A stretch of DNA of 64,000 nt from Tubulanus polymorphus (taxonomy: Eukaryota > Nemertea > Palaeonemertea > Tubulaniformes > Tubulanidae), in contig NC_134032.1 of the NCBI RefSeq assembly GCF_964204645.1, forward strand, positions 1,762,916 to 1,826,915, in the 5' to 3' direction. Shown here piece by piece: positions 24,921 to 37,900 of the stretch (positions are counted from its first letter, which is position 1; the number at the start of each line of letters is the position of its first letter). A model generated the notes under the pieces. That model saw nothing but the letters and a program-made list of their open reading frames with translations, ran no database searches and had not been told where the DNA came from. The translations under genes were made by a program, and so were the position numbers.

Positions 24921-25057
24921 AACTACCAGCACGTCAGATTGGGATGCTCTAAGGACGCTGTGTCATTCTGCTCGTGCTGAAGATGGACTTCTCCGCCCGC
25001 TGCTGCTGCTGCTGCTGCCGCTGTTCCGATACATTTGACATTGTCGTGATTCTATAG
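24891..25057 (+). promoter_or_regulatory. Possible promoter and first exon with micro-ORF
   Basis: TATAAAAAG at 24891 is followed about 90 bases later by an ATG (24983) opening a 24-codon frame with six consecutive Cys. The frame ends at TAG directly before a GTAAGTG splice donor (25058). It could be a 5' exon. Because the TATA-like sequence abuts a dispersed repeat, this is weak. Confidence 0.25.
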
Positions 25058-25337
25058 GTAAGTGAATTGTTTAGCCACCCGAAATAGTCAAACCAGTACA
25101 GTTTGTGTTAACGAGGGTCCACTCCGTAGTGCAGGTATCAATTTGTAACCAGGAACCACTCCTTCAGACGTTTACCATTTCTAGCTAAGCGTTGACGACC
25201 AGTTATTAGCTCCACAGTGTGAACGAAGTTTTAAGCCGCGGACTCGATTCAGTCGGCCGACTCTGTCGCTGGCGATTTTATCTCAGATTTGATCGCCGAG
25301 AGTTATAGCTGACACACTAGGTTGGGCTATCGTAGCA

Positions 25338-27640
25338 TGATAACGGCGCCATGGTTAGCGAATGTCGATGACGTCACTAATTTGACAGGTTCGAATCCCA
25401 TAATTACCAATCATTGCTTCCATATATACAACAGCCCATACATTTTCAACGCGGCGTTGAATTTGCATCGATGTTTTTTTCGCAAATGCTAGTCTTCAAT
25501 GAAAAAAAGGTGTTAGGAAGATCCCCTAAGTTCCACCTTTTGAAAATATACCGAAATTTTCACAATAAATTTTCATTCCTTCGATTTGACGTTGCATTGA
25601 ATAGAGATGCGTGGAAAATGGCAGACCTACGATATCTTTAGACTCCGAGATGTTAGCTCAACTTGTTAAACTTCGTCTTTTAGCGTGGTGCTTATTCGCA
25701 CTATCATGGCATCATCTACACCCGGATTAGGCTAAAACTTTCGAATGAATAATCAGCCATTTTGTTTTTTGAAAATAAAATCAATTAATGTTCGTATTAT
25801 AACAATCTGGGCTAAGCTTTCAAACATGCAAGTTAAAAACTCGCAGTTGTCTTTCCTCGCTTAGTAAGTTTGGTTTTTTATATCGGTGTCTGTTCAGTTC
25901 CGATATAGGCCTACGCGCTGAGACCTAACTTACGAGTGCTGGACAATGTTATTCCATTGACTCCCCACCCGTACATACATTTTGAAAGAGCCCCCTCAAA
26001 TCAACGAATTAGACATGACACGACACTTAATCCAACTTAATAGAACTTTTGACCTACCTTCACTTACTATATGGGCTAGTATTAACTAAGAATGAGATAA
26101 AGATCGGTTTGCTGTAATCTATTTTGTCTCAGACATATGTTTGACGTAATTTTGGATATATCTCGTCCATTAAGTAAGTATATTTGTTTGAGAAACTCCC
26201 CCTACCAGAAAAGTACGTACAATTCTCTTTAGCCCCCCATACGAGGTTTGTACATTATTCTTTAACCCCCCCCCCCTCCACCCCTAAAATCGTACGTACT
26301 ATCTGAACACTCCCCAGGTAATTGACATTAAATAGATTTACATAAAAAATTTTGACAATTCATTAAACCACGTTCTGAATTCATTTAATTCTAGATAAAC
26401 TCTAAACTATTATTTCGAACAATACTTCTATTCAGATGATTTTAATGTTTGCCGCCACCGCTAGGAGCGCTAGTGTTCGGTCACCTAGGCCAAAGTCGAA
26501 ATGAGAAGTAAATCGTCCGAAGTCGACAGTTTGAGTAAAATTTAACGAAATCAACGAAGTATAAACCATAAAGAGCCACCGGTCACTGAAGATTGAAGTA
26601 TTTTATAATTTTTCAGTACATCGATGTACTGTTATATGCCTTTAAATCCTAAAAAAACTACTTTAAATAAGATTAATCAGCAATGCAATAGCAATCGCTG
26701 TTACAGGCCCATAGATGGCAGCACTATACGGTCATTGAATTATCAGACCGGAAAGATTATTCTGGAAACATCCGAATTCTCCCGATGACACAGATTGATC
26801 ACTACAATTTTCAGGTAAAAATACAGTTATCTAAGTACTTGACTAGTTTCGTACGCGTCAGTTAGATCGATAAATGATACCAATAAAACGAGAAAACAAC
26901 AGAATTATGACTGTAAAACTGTAGATGTTGAGATTCCATCACGAAGCTGTGGCAAGCGAGTATACTAGACTGGGTGCCTGTCCCATTCAATATGAATACG
27001 GTCTCTATCTAATTGAAGATAGAGACCGGTAACCAGTCTAGCGAGTATACGTGTTGCGTAGATTATCGTGTGATGGATAAGACTTCTGCGATAAAATCGT
27101 CAAAAAGAGCTACGAAACCAATTCAAAATATAGATTTGATCATCCCCCCAAAAAATTAAAACACTTGGAACCTTCTAGAATTTGGAGTTTGCAAGAGTAG
27201 GGGATCTCTGTTTGAATGTAGTTCTAGGATGAATACAAAAGTCACTGGCATTTTGCCTTTGAGTTACATTACGATTACGATTACGATTACGATTACGATT
27301 ACGATTTTATTTACACTCCAACCATTTCCATGGTATATGGAGGAAAACTATTACACGTGTATATACAAATATTTAGAAAACGACACCGAAGTGATTAAAA
27401 TTTAGAGAATGACCCAACACTAGCGCCGCTAACGGCGGTGGCTTACATTAAAATCATCTGGATAAAATAATTCGATTAAAATTGTTCGAAAGTTTAGATC
27501 GAGTTTCGCGCAACCATAAACTTTAAGTGAGGTAACTGTAATCTATGCGTATAGTCCATTCTTAGTGAGCGGCAACAACTCGCTGGGATTCGAATCTAAT
27601 CCGTTACGTCATCGACATTCGCTAACCGTTTATCAGGTTT
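25338..27640. repeat. Large fold-back with tRNA-like ends
   Basis: The left end (TTAGCGAATGTCGATGACGTC...GGTTCGAATCCC, 25338-25413) is inverted at 27575-27640. Inner segments 26385-26490 and 27405-27505 (GATGATTTTAATGT...GCCGCC) are also inverted copies. The core holds no supported gene. A small hairpin (about 26955-27050) and a TTACGA hexamer run (27276-27308) lie inside. Confidence 0.5.
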
Positions 27641-28544
27641 TCTTTTTCTACTGATTCGTTGTTAATGGGCTACCCGAAAAACCAGCTATCCCGTCAGATG
27701 GCGTGACGAGCAGTGTAGGTCGTTCGTTGTCAATATTAGTTTTTTTTCGGGGATGTCCTCCTCAAATAATATGTAAAATTTCAATTCATATGCAGTAATC
27801 AAACAAAATTGTTATACCCATGTTCATATATTTGAGAAATTAAATTAATCCATTCATCAATTACTTTTGAACCGAATTTTTAGACTCCTGGATCCGTATA
27901 CTATCACAGGACACACCAAATATGAAAAACTTTCATTCTTCTTATCAGATATGGATATAGTTTTCATAAATAATCCAAGAGAAAACTTCATTTAGATTTA
28001 AATAAAATGTAGAAGGAAATTGAGCGCGGACGACTAACTACGTATCTACTAGCGGACCTAGTGGATCCTCGCCTGCCATACGTGGAATCCTCGATTGCCA
28101 CAGTAGTACTCTGCGGGTACCACATCGACGATCATGTCACTTGATTATGATTAAAAAAAACTTGAAACTTGCTCCTAAGCTATCGTGCTCCGTTGCTTGC
28201 CGATTGTTTGCGGATAATGTGCGGTCTTATTACGTTCATTTTCGATTGACTTAAGTTCATAAGTCGTCGTTAAATCTAAAGACTGGTCTTAAGCTGTTAG
28301 ATTAGCTATAGAACTAAGATAGTCATAGACTGGTCTTAGGTCTAAGCCATGACCTGGACATTCGATGATAATACGGAGTTGGTGGTACCGACTGTCCGAG
28401 GGAGCTGAAAGGACCGAATTGATTCCTGCTCATAAACTTAGAATAGTAGTGTTTAGAATAAATCAAAAACACCCTGAATAATTACTTGTATTGTAAAACT
28501 GGTGTCTCTAGATCCTATCCGTCACAACCACCTTTTCAAATGTA
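27641..28544. other. Intergenic, no gene
   Basis: Contains a fragment of the MITE interior (about 28270-28350) related to 14990-15075. Otherwise nothing recognised. Confidence 0.4.
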
Positions 28545-31500
28545 CAATTAATTACTGGGGTCTCTGTAATCACTACTTATCCTCGACAACAGTTAGTTCG
28601 AACCCCACTTAAGATGAATCTGTTGTTATAATTAATTTCTGAGGTCTCTGTAATCACTACTTATCCTTGACAACAGTTAGTTCGAACCCCACTTAAGATG
28701 AATCTGTTGTTATAATTAATTTCTGGGGTCTCTGTAATCACTACTTATCCTCGACAACAGTTAGTTCGAACCCCACTTAGGTTGAATCTGTTGTTATAAT
28801 TAATTTCTGAGGTCTCTGTAATCACTACTTATCCTCGACAACAGTTAGTTCGAACCCCACTTAAGATGAATCTGTTGTTATAATTAATTTCTGGGGTCTC
28901 TGTAATCACTACTTATCCTCGACAACAGTTAGTTCGAACCCCACTTAAGATGAATCTGTTGTTATAATTAATTTCTGGGGTCTTTGCAATCACTACTTAT
29001 CCTCGACAACAGTTAGTTCGAACCCCACTTAAGTTGAATCTGTTGTTATAATTAATTTCTGGGGTCTCTGTAATCACTACTTATCCTCGACAACAGTTAG
29101 TTCGAACCCCACTTAAGATGAATCTGTTGTTATAATTAATTTCTGGGGTCTCTGTAATCACTACTTATCCTCGACAACAGTTAGTTCGAACCCCACTTAA
29201 GATGAATCTGTTGTTATAATTAATCTCTGGGGTCTCTGTAATCACTACTTATCCTCGACAACAGTTAGTTCGAACCCCACTTAAGTTGAATCTGTTGTTA
29301 TAATTAATTTCTGGGGTCTCTGTAATCACTACTTATCCTCGACAACAGTTAGTTCGAACCCCACTTAAGATGAATCTGTTGTTATAATTAATTTCTGGGG
29401 TCTCTGTAATCACTACTTATCCTCGACAACAGTTAGTTCGAACCCCACTTAAGATGAATCTGTTGTTATAATTAATTTCTGGGGTCTCTGTAATCATTAC
29501 TTATCCTCGACAACAGTTAGTTCGAACCCCACTTAAGATGAATCTGTTGTTATAATTAATTTCTGGGGTCTCTGTAATCACTACTTATCCTCGACAACAG
29601 TTAGTTCGAACCCCACTTAAGATGAATCTGTTGTTATAATTAATTTCTGGGGTCTCTGTAATCATTACTTATCCTCGACAACAGTTAGTTCGAACCCCAC
29701 TTAAGATGAATCTGTTGTTATAATTAATTTCTGGGGTTTCTGTAATCACTACTTATCCTCGACAACAGTTAGTTCGAACCCCACTTAAGATGAATCTGTT
29801 GTTATAATTAATTTCCGGGTTCTCTGTAATCACTACTTATCCTCGACAACAGTTAGTTCGAACCCCACTTAAGATGAATCTGTTGTTATAATTAATTTCC
29901 GGGTTCTCTGTAATCACTACTTATCCTCGACAACAGTTAGTTCGAACCCCACTTAAGTTGAATCTGTTGTTATAATTAATTTCTGGGGTCTCTGTAATCA
30001 CTACTTATCCTCGACAACAGTTAGTTCGAACCCCACTTAAGATGAATCTGTTGTTATAATTAATTTCTGGGGTCTCTGTAATCATTACTTATCCTCGACA
30101 ACAGTTAGTTCGAACCCCACTTAAGATGAATCTGTTGTTATAATTAATTTCTGGGGTCTCTGTAATCACTACTTATCCTCGACAACAGTTAGTTCGAACC
30201 CCACTTAAGATGAATCTGTTGTTATAATTAATTTCCGGGTTCTCTGTAATCACTACTTATCCTCGACAACAGTTAGTTCGAACCCCACTTAAGTTGAATC
30301 TGTTGTTATAATTAATTTCTGGGGTCTCTGTAATCACTACTTATCCTCGACAACAGTTAGTTCGAACCCCACTTAAGATGAATCTGTTGTTATAATTAAT
30401 TTCTGGGGTCTCTGTAATCACTACTTATCCTCGTCAACAGTTAGTTCGAACCCCACTTAAGATGAATCTGTTGTTATAATTAATCTCTGGGGTCTCTGTA
30501 ATCACTACTTATCCTCGACAACAGTTAGTTCGAACCCCACTAAAGATGAATCTGTTGTTATAATTAATTTCCGGGTTCTCTGTAATCACTACTTATCCTC
30601 GACAACAGTTAGTTCGAACCCCACTTAAGATGAATCTGTTGTTATAATTAATTTCTGGGGTCTCTGTTATCACTACTTATCATCGACAACAGTTAGTTCG
30701 AACCCCACTTAAGATGAATCTGTTGAAATAATTAATTTCCGGGGTCTCTGTTATCACTACTTATCATCGACAACAGTTAGTTCGAACCCCACTTAAGATG
30801 AATCTGTTGTTATAATTAATTTCTGGGGTCTCTGTAATCACTACTTATCCTCGACAACAGTTAGTTCGAACCCCACTTAAGATGAATCTGTTGTTATAAT
30901 TAATTTCTGGGGTCTCTGTAATCATTACTTATCCTCGACAACAGTTAGTTCGAACCCCACTTAAGATGAATCTGTTGTTATAATTAATTTCTGGGGTCTC
31001 TGTAATCACTACTTATCCTCGACAACAGTTAGTTCGAACCCCACTTAAGATGAATCTGTTGTTATAATTAATTTCCGGGTTCTCTGTAATCACTACTTAT
31101 CCTCGACAACAGTTAGTTCGAACCCCACTTAAGTTGAATCTGTTGTTATAATTAATTTCTGGGGTCTCTGTAATCACTACTTATCCTCGACAACAGTTAG
31201 TTCGAACCCCACTTAAGATGAATCTGTTGTTATAATTAATTTCTGGGGTCTCTGTAATCACTACTTATCCTCGTCAACAGTTAGTTCGAACCCCACTTAA
31301 GATGAATCTGTTGTTATAATTAATCTCTGGGGTCTCTGTAATCACTACTTATCCTCGACAACAGTTAGTTCGAACCCCACTTAAGATGAATCTGTTGTTA
31401 TAATTAATTTCCGGGTTCTCTGTAATCACTACTTATCCTCGACAACAGTTAGTTCGAACCCCACTTAAGATGAATCTGTTGTTATAATTAATTTCTGGGG

Positions 31501-32150
31501 TCTCTGTTATCACTACTTATCATCGACAACAGTTAGTTCGAACCCCACTTAAGATGAATCTGTTGAAATAATTAATTTCCGGGGTCTCTGTTATCACTAC
31601 TTATCATCGACAACAGTTAGTTCGAACCCCACTTAAGATGAATCTGTTGTTATAATTAATTTCTGGGTTCTCTGTAATCACTACTTATCCTCGACAACAG
31701 TTAGTTCGAACCCCACTTAAGTTGAATCTGTTGTTATAATTAATTTCTGAGGTCTCTGTAATCACTACTTATCCTTGACAACAGTTAGTTCGAACCCCAC
31801 TTAAGTTGAATCTGTTGTTATAATTAATTTCTGGGGTCTCTGTAATCACTACTTATCCTCGACAACAGTTAGTTCGAACCCCACTTAAGATGAATCTGTT
31901 GTTATAATTAATTTCTGGGTTCTCTGTAATCACTACTTATCCTCGACAACAGTTAGTTCGAACCCCACTTAAGTTGAATCTGTTGTTATAATTAATTACT
32001 GGGTTCTCTGTAATCACTACTTATCCTCGACAACAGTTAGTTCGAACCCCACTTAAGATGAATCTGTTGTTATAATTAATTTCTGGGGTCTCTGTAATCA
32101 TTACTTATCCTCGACAACAGTTAATTCGAACCCCACTTAAGATGAATCTG
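28545..32150. repeat. 84-bp satellite array, about 43 units
   Basis: Units of exactly 84 bp (for example TTCGAACCCC at 28681 and 28765) run for 3.6 kb with few differences. Each unit contains AGTTAGTTCGAACCCC, close to the tRNA box B, so the monomer may be tRNA/SINE-derived. Variant markers (TCGTCAACAG, GTTGAAATAATT, CATCGACAAC) recur exactly 840 bp apart, showing that ten units were duplicated as a block (about 29965-30805 to 30805-31645). Confidence 0.9.
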
Positions 32151-32529
32151 TCCAAATCTGATTCGTCCAGTTCACATTCATTGGCCTCATCATTTAAGTT
32201 TTTCCATAAAAACCATTAATTGCAAAACAACAACCAAAAAATTACGATCTTCTCGAAATTTTATTAAATCAAATTTATTAACTATTCACTGGTATGATTG
32301 TCAAATACAATAGGCCCAACCTTGCACCTTTAGATGTTCAACCTTCTTACAACGTCATCCTACAAAATGAAAATGTGTTGAAAATAATCACAATGTAAAT
32401 GCGAAAATAAGGGATATTCATACGAAAGGTGTTTGTGACGGAAGGATACTTCTCTCCCCAACGATTCTTTTCAGATATTCAACGAATGCCGAATTTAAGA
32501 GGTCGCAGATGGTGCCGGTATTTCGTGTG

Positions 32530-33330
32530 CACTCATGGGTGACGAGAAAAAAAGGCCGGCAGATGGCGGTACCGGTCGATTTTTTTTTTCATTTTCGTCA
32601 CACACGTGTAAGCACACAAAAAAATCGACAGAGGCAGGGGTATTTCGTGTTCACTCAAGCGTGACGATTTTGGAAGTTTTTTTCACTCAAAACTCGTCAC
32701 GCTTGAGTGAACACGAAATACCCTTACCCCTGTCGTTTTTTTTCTTTTCTTCGTCACGCATGAGTAAGCACAAAAAAATCGACCGGTCCTGGGGTATTTC
32801 GTGTTCACTCAAGCGTGACGATTTTGGAAGTTTTTTCACTCAAAACTCGTCACGCTTGAGTGAACACGAAATACCCCGGTACAGGTCGATTTTTTTCTTT
32901 TTTTCGTCTCACATGAGTAATCACAAAAAAAAATCGACCGGTACAGGGGTATTTTGTGTTCACTCATGCGTGACGAGTTTTCAATGAAAAAACTTCCAAA
33001 ATCGTCACGCTTGAGTGAACACGAAATACCCCGGTACCGGTAGACTTTTTTTCGTGATTAATCATGCGTAACGAAAAAAAGGAAAAAATCGCCGGTACAG
33101 GGGGTATTTTGTGTTCACTCAAGCGTGACGATTTTGGGTGAAAAAACTTCTAATCCTCAAGCGTGACGAGTTTTCAATGAAAAAACTTCCAAAATCGTCA
33201 CGCTTGAGTGAACACGAAATACCCCTGTACCGATCGACTTTTTGTCGTCGTCACGCATGAGTGCACACGAAATGGCCCATCCATGCGCCTCTGCCCGGGC
33301 CACGCTTGAGTGCCTCTATCGACGTCACGC
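32530..33330. repeat. Cluster of alternating palindromes
   Basis: The arm CGTCACGCTTGAGTGAACAC and its complement alternate about every 50-100 bp with GAAATACCCC, GGTACCGGTCGA and poly-T/poly-A spacers. They form at least four hairpins, several with spacers of only 30 bp. The open frame across it is an artefact of the repeats. Confidence 0.75.
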
Positions 33331-34812
33331 GCTTATGATGATGGAATCAGTCGCATGAATATGAAACTGAATATGATATACTGAAGAGCATGAAGTGGAG
33401 CTGACCTTGTTCTACAATGTCGGCTCCACTTCCCTGCGACAGACGACACAAGTAAATGGCGTTTAATCATAAACAACTTTTAGACAGTTTTAGCATGATT
33501 TTAGTTTTGGTTGTGAATTTATCGTGTGAAATGTCTATGAAATTCAGTTTGAATTCTGAGTTAGATAGGTCGTCTAGAAGGAATCTAAAGTTGTCTAGTA
33601 GCTGAAGATTTATATGTCAGTGAAATGGGAGGAAAATGCTAGAAATTATTTTAAGGGTTATAAGGAACCTGACAGACTAGTAGAAAAAACACATTTCAAA
33701 ATTCAAACGAATTTCAGCATAAGCCAGTTTGTACAACTTGATTTTCAATAAAACTATAATTAAGATTAAATATCTTCTTATTCGATTTAATGTATTTTGG
33801 GAAAAATTGACTTTTGATTGGATATCAAACCAAAAGGGACCGGAACGGATCGTCTGCGAGTTGGAACAATCGATTGAACATTATTTTCTTCAAATTACAA
33901 TTTTATAATTCCCAACGAACGGAACCTAATGATTCGAACCTAATGAAGTGAGTCATTCAGATATTTCTCCCAAAACGAACTATTATGAAAATGCGGTTGT
34001 GACTGACAGGATTTAGATAAAGCCGTTTACATAGTGGTTCTACACGTTTTACACGAATTAATGTATGTATCAATCTGTAGCCGGCGCCCCTTAGACATTT
34101 GGCAATTAAAATCGCAACTTTTCTGTTTTAATTTGATAGTCTAGTTTCAACTCAATAAAAAACTGCATACACCCAGGGTCCCTGCAGATCAGTCATTCCA
34201 GAGGACTTTTAGAGGAGAAAATTTCTAATTTCTAAATTTGGGGAGTGTCTGCATCACTTTCATATCCCGATAACCGCAGACTCCTCCTAAATCGGTGCTG
34301 TTTAACTCAGTAAACCATTAAATTAGGTGGAATCCGTGAGTAAAATACTAGGCCTTAACCCTAAAAATTTTCTAATAGCCAATTTCTCAAAATTCAAGGA
34401 GTTTTCAAGGAGTTTGTCGCATTTTGCTCAAAATCAATGATATTCAAGAACATTGAAAAAATTTTTGGTTTAGGAGTTTTCGAGCGATCAAGGAAGGAGT
34501 CGTATAAGGGACCCGGGGACCTTATTCAATAACGTTACGCAAGTTGGCGTGGATGTTTCGCGTATCGTTGCGTGGTATTCGCTAAACTGCTCGCAAAAAG
34601 TGATAATTCGCAATTTTTCACGCAACGGGAACCAGTCCAACTGTAAAACCTCATTGCAGATTCATATATTAGGCGTTTTTATTCAAGCAACTCGTATAAA
34701 ATCGCTTTGCTCCGTTGATTACTGTCACGTGGTACAAATCGAATCGCCTTAAATAAATAAATGACCCTACTCTCCACAACCGGAACCTGAATTTTCTGCG
34801 ATTGAAAAAGCC
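33331..34812. other. Left flank of the Polinton insertion
   Basis: No supported gene or known repeat. It ends at the GCCATT target site. Confidence 0.5.
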
Positions 34813-34818
34813 GCCATT
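34813..34818. repeat. 6-bp target site duplication, left
   Basis: GCCATT here and at 51469-51474 directly flank the AG...CT ends. A 6-bp duplication is typical of Polinton integrase. Confidence 0.95.
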
Positions 34819-34911
34819 AGTAATTAGAAAAGTGGGGTTTCAGGCCAGAGGGCGTGAGGGCGAGACACCACTCATCACCACAAGTAATTTTTTTTCCTTA
34901 TAAATGGGGGA
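34819..34911 (+). repeat. Left terminal inverted repeat
   Basis: 93 bp starting AGTAATTAGAAAAGTGGGG and running to the first codons of the polymerase gene. It matches 51376-51468 inverted, with a T/A difference in the TATAAATG/AATAAATG box. Outward copies thus drive an inward-facing gene at each end. Confidence 0.95.
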
Positions 34912-37900
34912 GAATGAACACCAGCCAGAAAACAATAATGTCAATAAAAATCAATATTATTGCCAATATTGTAAAAAATACATCGATACATCTCATAAAA
35001 CACGACATGAAAAAACTGCAAATCATATAAAAAATGTAATAGATTTTGAAACTCCAGAAAATTCTAATGAAATAAAAGAACGATTAGAAAATATGAATGT
35101 GGATGAAATAAAATGTGAAGTTTGTAATGAATTTATAGTAAAAAGGAATTATAATAGACATCTCGAATCACAAAAACATTATAAAAATTTAAATAAAAAT
35201 GTTTTAGGATCAGAATATTTTGATAATAAACCTCAACAAGTAAAAGAATCAACTTCAAAAACTAAATCCATTTCAAATAAACCTTACATGGAAAATGTTA
35301 GAAATTATATTGATTCACTAGAAATAAAAGATACAATTGAAATCTTAGAAACATTACATAGTAAAATTGGTCCTGCAGCTATTATATTTAGATTTTTTAA
35401 AGGTACAACAATAGAAGATTATAGTAAATTTAATGAAATAATAGAAAAAATACTAGATTTGATAACAGATGTTGAATATCCAAAAATAAGTATCTCTGGG
35501 AAAGTAAGTTTTATAAAGTCAGAAGAAAAAATGGATTATAATATTCAAACACACTCTGAAGAAATAATTTCAAAAACACAAATAAAAGAGAAGTTAGAAA
35601 AAATATTAAATGAATTTAAACGTCATATTGAAGAAAGATATTTTGAGGGTTCTGGCTTAACATTAAATGAAATTATATATTTAGATTTAAATGTTTATAA
35701 TACAAAAAGAAATAAAACATCAAAAAGTAATAAAATGTTTAAAAATGATTCAAACTTTACAACAGAAAAGGATATTAAAGCATCAAGTTATATCAAATTA
35801 CCATTTATAACAAAAGCAGTAATAAATATTCAAAATGAAGATAATAAATGTTTTCTATGGTCAATTATTAGTTGCTTACATCCAACAGAAGAACATGTTT
35901 ATAGAATAACAGATTACCGGAAATATGAAACATTATATAAAATTGATCAATATCCAGTAACTATAAAAATGATTCCTAAAATAGAAAAAGTTAATAATTT
36001 AAAAATAAATGTATTTGAATTAATGCAATTACCAAAGACAAAAGGTGAAAATATTAAAGATTATACATTGGAAGCTTTATATTTAACAGAATATTATGAT
36101 GATGAAAATGCTATAGATTTGTTATATTACAAAAAAGATGAAAATGAACATTATATGTGGTTAAAACAAATTGATTTATTCTTTAGAACAACAGAAAGTG
36201 ATCATCATCGTAAAATTTATCTTTGTAGAAAATGTTTATCTAAATTTATGACAGAGAATACATTATTAAAACATAAAGAATTATGTGATAATAAAGATTT
36301 TTGTAAATTAATAATGCCAACAGAAAAAGATTATAAATTGAAATTTACTAATCATAAATTTAAAAATATTGTTCCATTTGTAATTTATGGGGATTTTGAA
36401 TCGTTGAATAAAGAATTAACTGATCAAGATAGAAAAGAAATATATAACAAAAAGCAATTATTAAAATCAATGGATAAAGGAAATGAATTAAATGAAGACA
36501 CAATACAAGACCCACCAATTATAAATACAATTAAAAAAGTTCATCAAAGAGCTGCTGCTTATGGAATTTATATAAAATCAAATTATCCTGAATTATATGA
36601 AAGTCAATATATTTCTTTTAGAGGTGAAAATGTAGTTAATGATTTTTGTGATAAAATGATTGAATTAGAAAGTGATTTTGCAAAATTATTAAACAAAAAT
36701 AAAAGAATAGTTATGACAAAAGAAGATGAAATTGATTTTAATTATGCAACTCATTGTTGTTATTGTGAAAAACGTTTTTATTCATTTGATAAAAGAGTTA
36801 GAGATCATGATCATTTGAATTCAAAATATCGTGGAGCTGCTCATGAAGATTGTAATTTACAAGCTAAAAAAGTAAATTTCGTACCAATATTATTTCATAA
36901 TTTATCAGGATATGATACCCATCTATTTATAAAACAATTATCGGGAAAATTGGGTGCAATTAATCAAGAAATAGAAGAATATAATGCTATGAATGAAGCA
37001 AATGTAAGAAAATATGATTTTAAACTATTAGCTAAAACATCTGAAAATTATATTTCATTTCAATTTGGTTGCATTAGATTTTTAGATTCTTATAGATTTC
37101 TAGCAAGTTCATTAGATAATTTATCAAAATCATTAGTTGATAATGATTTTATTATAACTCGATATTATTATCCAAATGAACAAGATTTTAAATTATTGAG
37201 ATATAAAGGCGCAATTCCTTATTCATTTTATAAAACACATGATGATTTTAATGTAACAGAATTATTAAAAGATCAATTTTATGATCAATTAAAAGAGGAG
37301 TATGTGAAAGACGAAGTTTTTAATAGAACATTAAATATTTGGAACCATTTTAATATGAAAAATCATGGTGAATTAGTTGATTTATATTTAAAATCAGATG
37401 TTATGATATTGGCAGATATATTTGAAAAGTTTAGAGAAGTTAATCTAAACCATTTCAATGTTGACCCTTGTTATTGTTATTCAAGTCCTGGTTTAACCTG
37501 GCAATGTGGTTTAAAATATACAAATGTAGAATTAGATTTATTAAAAGAACCAGATATGGTTTTATTATTTGAAAAATCAATTAGAGGTGGAATTAGTGGT
37601 GTTATGGGAGATAGGTATTTTAAAGCAAATGATGAATATAAATTATTATATATTGACGCTAATAATTTATATGGTTGGGCAATGATGCAACCTCAACCAT
37701 ACAAAAATTTTATATTAACTGAAGTTGAAAATGATGATAAAACTGACTGGGAAAGCGCAATTACGAGTTTAAAAGATGAAGCACCAATTGGTTATTTCTT
37801 TGTAGTTGATTTGGAATATCCCGAAAATATTAAATTTAAAACAAGAAACTTGCCATATTGCCCTGAACATTTAGCCGTAGATGATAGTTATTTAAGTGAA

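Noticed and set aside
28545-32150. CRISPR-like array
   Set aside because: Units are contiguous 84-bp repeats without unique spacers, in an animal genome.
32535-32987. 150-codon frame with repeats
   Set aside because: Falls in the palindrome cluster and reflects its repeated arms.
34549-34752. 67-codon frame in the left flank
   Set aside because: No homology, no start context, and normal host composition.
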